A program made the translations under genes and the position numbers. From assembly GCF_000091045.1 (NCBI RefSeq), contig NC_006687.1, positions 880,001-902,500 of the forward strand: a stretch of DNA of 22,500 nucleotides, written 5' to 3'. Numbering within the stretch: position 1 is the stretch's first letter; each line of letters starts with the position of its first letter. Below the pieces are notes generated by a model. The model did no database searches. It was not told the origin of the DNA and saw only the letters and a list, made by a program, of their open reading frames with translations. Shown here piece by piece: positions 18,576-22,500 of this stretch. The stretch is from Cryptococcus deneoformans JEC21 (taxonomy: Eukaryota; Basidiomycota; Tremellomycetes; Tremellales; Cryptococcaceae).

Positions 18576-21500
18576 ATGCTGCTACTGTTTATCATAGCTT
18601 CCATATTATCTGTGGCGCCCCTTTCGGTCCTTGCGGGTGATCCCGAAGTCACCGTTTCTCGCATAGATAACCTTCCCAATCGGTTGTTCTACTTTGATGA
18701 TACCCCGGTGAGCCGCATCATAATCCGACATTTCGAATTGGCTAATTGTTTTGAGGTTTAGGTCGTGATGTATCACGATCCCGTTAAATTGACTGTACAT
18801 CGTTCAGCGGATGAGGGCAAGACTTGGGAACAAGTCTCAGGTCCACAAGAAGGGGACGCCGCTCGTCTGATCGAGCACCCCCATAACAATGAAATGGCTT
18901 TCATCATCGGTAGATACTCCGTGCACTGGGTGACATACAACCGAGGAGCTTCTTGGCAGTCATTTGAAACTCCTCGAGACGCGAGCTTGACTGGCAAGAC
19001 TCTCAGTTTTCATGCGGAGAAGGACGAGTGGATCTTGTTCCAAGGAGTTGCCTGTGAAAACACAGGCTCTGGCAAATGGGGAGAGGGAAAGACATGTTGG
19101 GATGAGACCTACTATACTACGGATGCTTTCCGGAGCGAACCTCAACTCCTCCTCAGTCAGACATCACAGTGTCTTTTTGCTCGCTCCTCCGAGAGTTTTA
19201 AGTCAGCTCCGGAGTCCCTCATCTTCTGTGTGGCATTTGATCAAAGCCAGAAACCTGGAAGTGGGGGCATGCACAGCTATAAAGAAAGCAGGCTCTTTTC
19301 CTCCGAGGACTGGTTCGCCACAAAGAAATTTGTCGACTTAGGAATTGGTAAGAGGGCCAGAGGAGTTGTTGGCCTTGGTGTTGTATCCAAGTTCATGGTG
19401 GTTGCCTTGAGAGCAGAGGGAACCGCTACAAAAAGAGCTTCAGGAGGCGATCCTATGTGAGTTTTATTAAAAAAACTATCATGCTCCGCTAATTGATTTT
19501 TTTTTCAGGTCTTTATATGTCACCACAGATGGGCTGGAGTGGCGCCAGACCCAATTCCCCCATTCAGCATTACCGGATCTTAAAGAGAAGTGCGTATGAC
19601 TGAAATATGCTCTGCTGGTAATTTTCTATTGATGCCCTTGTAGTGCTTACACCGTTGTCGAATCTACCACGCATTCTATTGCAGTCGATATTCTCACCTC
19701 CCCCTCGGCCAATATTGGGACCCTTTTTGTCTCCTCCAGTGAAGGAACATACTTTGTAGAAGCCTTGGCTGATACAAATAGAAATGAGTATGGTATCGTG
19801 GACTTTGAACAGCTTGTTGGGCTTGAGGTAAGCCACTCATTATGCTATCCAACGACTTAATGTTTTGTCGCAGATCTGACTGAAAGTACAGGGAATCGGA
19901 ATTGCCAACGTCGTTTCCAACAGAGAGCAGGTTGTTGGTTGGGGTGAAGCGAAGAAAATCAAGAGCAAAATCACGTACGATGATGGATCAAGTTGGAGAC
20001 CTTTGAAGGCTCCAGCTAAGATGATGAATGGGGATGACTGGGCGTGTGACACTTCGGATCTGGTAAAGCATTTCATCCTTCGATATGTACTGTATGATGA
20101 AGAAAGCTGACCGGTCGTAGGAATCATGCTCCCTTCATGTGCATTCAGTTACTGTTCCTCATAACATCGGTCGCGTATTCTCGTCGACTGCACCCGGCTA
20201 CGTCATGGCTGTTGGTTCGGTTGGTAACAGCTTGCTGCCATATGGTACGTTCGTTATTTATCAGTGATGCTTTTGCTGAAGTCGACATTTAGAGGACTGT
20301 GACACTTTTCTGTCTACTGATGCGGGCTTGACATGGCGCATGGTTCGAGAGGGTGCTCACAAGTATGAGTTTGGGGATCAAGGGAGCATTCTCGTCACTG
20401 TCGATGACGAACAGGCCACGGATCATGTTCATTATTCCTATGACGGAGGGAATTCTTGGTGAGTCACTAGCGTCATCTGATTGCCATTGAGATCTCACTC
20501 GCGCCAAATTAGGATACCACTGGATCTTGGAATCACCATCCGCGGCATCGTGCTCACTACAATCCCCGACTCAACTTCTCAGAAATTTCTGCTTCTCGGT
20601 ACGCTGCCTCGCAAAGATTCCAATGGGGGCCGTCACGCCATGGTTTTTCTCGATTTTGCCCCGCTCCAGACTCGGCAATGTACGGATTCGGACTTTGAAC
20701 GCTGGTATGCTCGAAGCGCCGACGGCAAAGAGTGTCTTATGGGCCATCGCCAGTGGTATCAACGACGGAAACTAGACGCACAATGTTATGTTGGGCACAA
20801 ATTCGAAGATCCTGTCGGACATGAAGAAAATTGCGCCTGTACAGATGACGATTACGAGTGTGACTACAATTTTGTGAAACAAGATGGTGAATGTGTAGCT
20901 GTTGGACCGGAGACGGTACCTGCTGGGACTTGTCACAAGGAAGGAGACAAATATCTGGGCTCGCCAGGCTATCGCAAAATCCCCGGTAACACGTGCGAAG
21001 TCCGGTCAGGGCAGGCGAAGGACAGCCCTATTATGAAGGATTGTTCATCTGCAAGACCAGAAAGTGGCAAGCCGTCGCATGTTGTTCATGAGTTCACCTC
21101 CGACATCGCTTCACATTCATATTTCCCACTTTCACAAACCATCCTCCTTCAGCTTGCCGATTCGACGGTATGGCAGTCGAGTAATGAAGGATTTTCGTGG
21201 AAGCAGTTGTACCCGGATGAGACCTTCCTCGGGGTCGTGATTCACGAACACAGTCCTGAACGAGCTTATCTCCTTACCCCCACTCGCAAGATCTACTACA
21301 CCACTGACACCGGACGCTCCTGGAATACCATCGACGCACCCGCCGATCCCAACAATCTTGGCATTGCAATCCTCGATTTCCACCCGACAAAAGCTGACTG
21401 GCTTATCTTTGTTGGGGCCATTGACTGCAAGGATCCTCTCTCTTCTTCCTGTCGCGCTGTGGCGTATTATTCAACCAACCATGGCAGGGGATGGAACAAG

Positions 21501-22500
21501 ATAGATGAGTATGTGAGGACCTGTGCGTGGGCACGGGATAAGAGATTAAAAATCGACGAGCGAGAAATTATATGTGAAAGCTATAAAAACAAAAAGGGCT
21601 CTCAAGTTTCCGGAGAGTATAATCCTATGGAACTGATTGCTGGAGCCAGTTATTACTCGAAGAAAATCAAGTTGTTCGATGCTGTTGTAGGGTTTGCGAC
21701 CTTTTCAGAGTACCTCCTGGTGGCGCAGGTAGGTTAAACGATATTAAAAGTTTCATGCTGACCTCCTATTGTAGCTGCATGAGGCGCAAGGCACGCTATC
21801 ACTGCAGGTATCTTTGGATGGCTATAACTTTGCCGAAGGACAATTCCCTCCTAACATGAAGATAGACAACCACGTACGTCTCTTTGTGATCCGGACAATA
21901 ATGAATCATGGCTAATTTGACGTATTTCAGGCGTATACGTGAGCCTGACATTCCCAGCCTATCCATCTCATGAGCTAATTATCTTTTGGCAGAATCCTGG
22001 AAAGTAGCACTGGTTCCGTCTTCTTGCATATGACCATGAATTCTGCAGTCAACAATGAGTGGGGAAGCATATTCAAGTATGTCATTTTATTGCATCAGGG
22101 ACACTGCTAATGCCTGCATCAGGTCCAACTCCAATGGTACTTATTATGGACTGTCTGTGGAGTATGTCAACAGAAATTCTGCCGGTTATGTTGATTTTGA
22201 AAAGGTCAGTGAATTTGTCCTAATCCCACTGTCAGCTACTGATTTTTTTTTTGAAACATAGATGCTTGGCCTCGATGGCATTGCAGTCATAAACATTGTC
22301 GCAAGTATTTCTCACGCTTGATCCTCGCAGAGTTCTTACATCTCAAGTAGGCCAACCCTTCTGAAGCGGATATTTCTAGGCGAAAAAAATTGCAAACTAG
22401 GATAACTCACAATGATGGGGGTTCCTGGAAACCTCTTAACCCTCCAGCTAAGGATTCTCTTGGCCAAGAATACGATTGCCAATGGACTGTCAGTATTTAT
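18576..22500 (+). CDS. VPS10: Vps10/sortilin-type vacuolar protein sorting receptor (3' end outside window)
   Basis: Type I receptor that carries carboxypeptidase Y-like hydrolases from the late Golgi to the endosome/vacuole. The signal peptide ([20 protein letters not shown]) is followed by the first Vps10 beta-propeller with Asp-box repeats ([30 protein letters not shown]). A Cys-rich sortilin 10CC module follows (starting [20 protein letters not shown], about 20680-21060). The second propeller then begins ([33 protein letters not shown]) and runs off the end. At least 13 introns are visible: 18708-18761, 19457-19508, 19590-19643, 19828-19891, 20063-20120, 20245-20292, 20459-20512, 21729-21774, 21874-21930, 21939-21992, 22077-22122, 22205-22261 and 22301-22350. 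An in-frame ATG at 18504 would add 24 residues before the signal; I prefer 18576. The transmembrane and cytosolic parts lie beyond 22500. Confidence 0.94.
21931..21938 (+). other. 8-nt microexon in VPS10
   Basis: Exon GCGTATAC is flanked by ...TTTCAG upstream and GTGAGC downstream. Its inclusion gives DNH|AYT|ILESS across introns 21874-21930 and 21939-21992, in frame. Skipping it would shift the frame by one base (8 nt is not a multiple of three), so correct recognition is required for a full-length receptor. Confidence 0.85.
22301..22350 (+). other. GC-AG intron in VPS10
   Basis: After ...VINIV the sequence reads GCAAGT and the next exon starts GCCAACCC after ...CAAGTAG. Joining at GC gives [15 protein letters not shown], in frame with the following [11 protein letters not shown]sp-box. 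The nearest GT (two bases later) gives the wrong phase with this acceptor. Confidence 0.8.

Overview
The window looks like nuclear DNA of a basidiomycete yeast, most likely a Cryptococcus-type tremellomycete. The evidence is a tightly packed protein-coding layout on both strands, genes split by many very short introns (about 39-78 nt, with a few of 100-145 nt), donors of the GTAAGT/GTACGT/GTGAGT type, CTNAC/CTAAT-like branch sites and pyrimidine-rich 5' leaders. I saw no rRNA, tRNA, transposon, CRISPR array or bacterial-type operon. Species-level assignment is inference.

Layout, left to right. 1-1539: no supportable protein gene, but a TATA-like box followed by a pyrimidine-rich stretch near 817-960. 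1540-5156 (-): phosphoketolase with at least 15 introns. 5157-5846: divergent promoter region with A/T low complexity. 5847-7148 (+): alpha subunit of farnesyl/geranylgeranyltransferase type I. 7365-8130 (-): ATG12, the ubiquitin-like autophagy conjugate. 8214-9199 (+): unidentified membrane-anchored protein, divergent from ATG12 across 83 bp. 9414-10545 (-): ATG101, a subunit of the Atg1/ULK initiation complex, with an unusual C-terminal extension and an unresolved 5' end. 10885-11348 (+): small LYR-like protein (tentative). 11812-13737 (-): M20-family amidohydrolase/dipeptidase. 13738-14821: long intergenic region with a diverged direct repeat. 14822-16509 (+): secreted GH5 exo-beta-1,3-glucanase. 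16676-18081 (-): FIST-domain protein. 18576-22500 (+): VPS10/sortilin-type vacuolar sorting receptor, cut by the window end.

Most genes are ordinary housekeeping or metabolic genes without an obvious joint pathway. The clearest functional grouping is ATG12 and ATG101 within about 3.2 kb with one unidentified membrane-protein gene between them. VPS10 (vacuolar hydrolase delivery) is functionally adjacent to autophagy but lies 8 kb further on. The most concrete oddities are two GC-AG introns (in ATG12 and VPS10), an 8-nt microexon in VPS10, a start-codon-only first exon in the prenyltransferase gene, an in-frame upstream extension of the phosphoketolase, and the broken-looking 5' end of ATG101. 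Gene models were built by hand from conserved protein motifs and splice consensus. Exon sums for ATG12, the prenyltransferase subunit, the glucanase, the FIST protein, the membrane protein and the LYR-like protein are all divisible by three.
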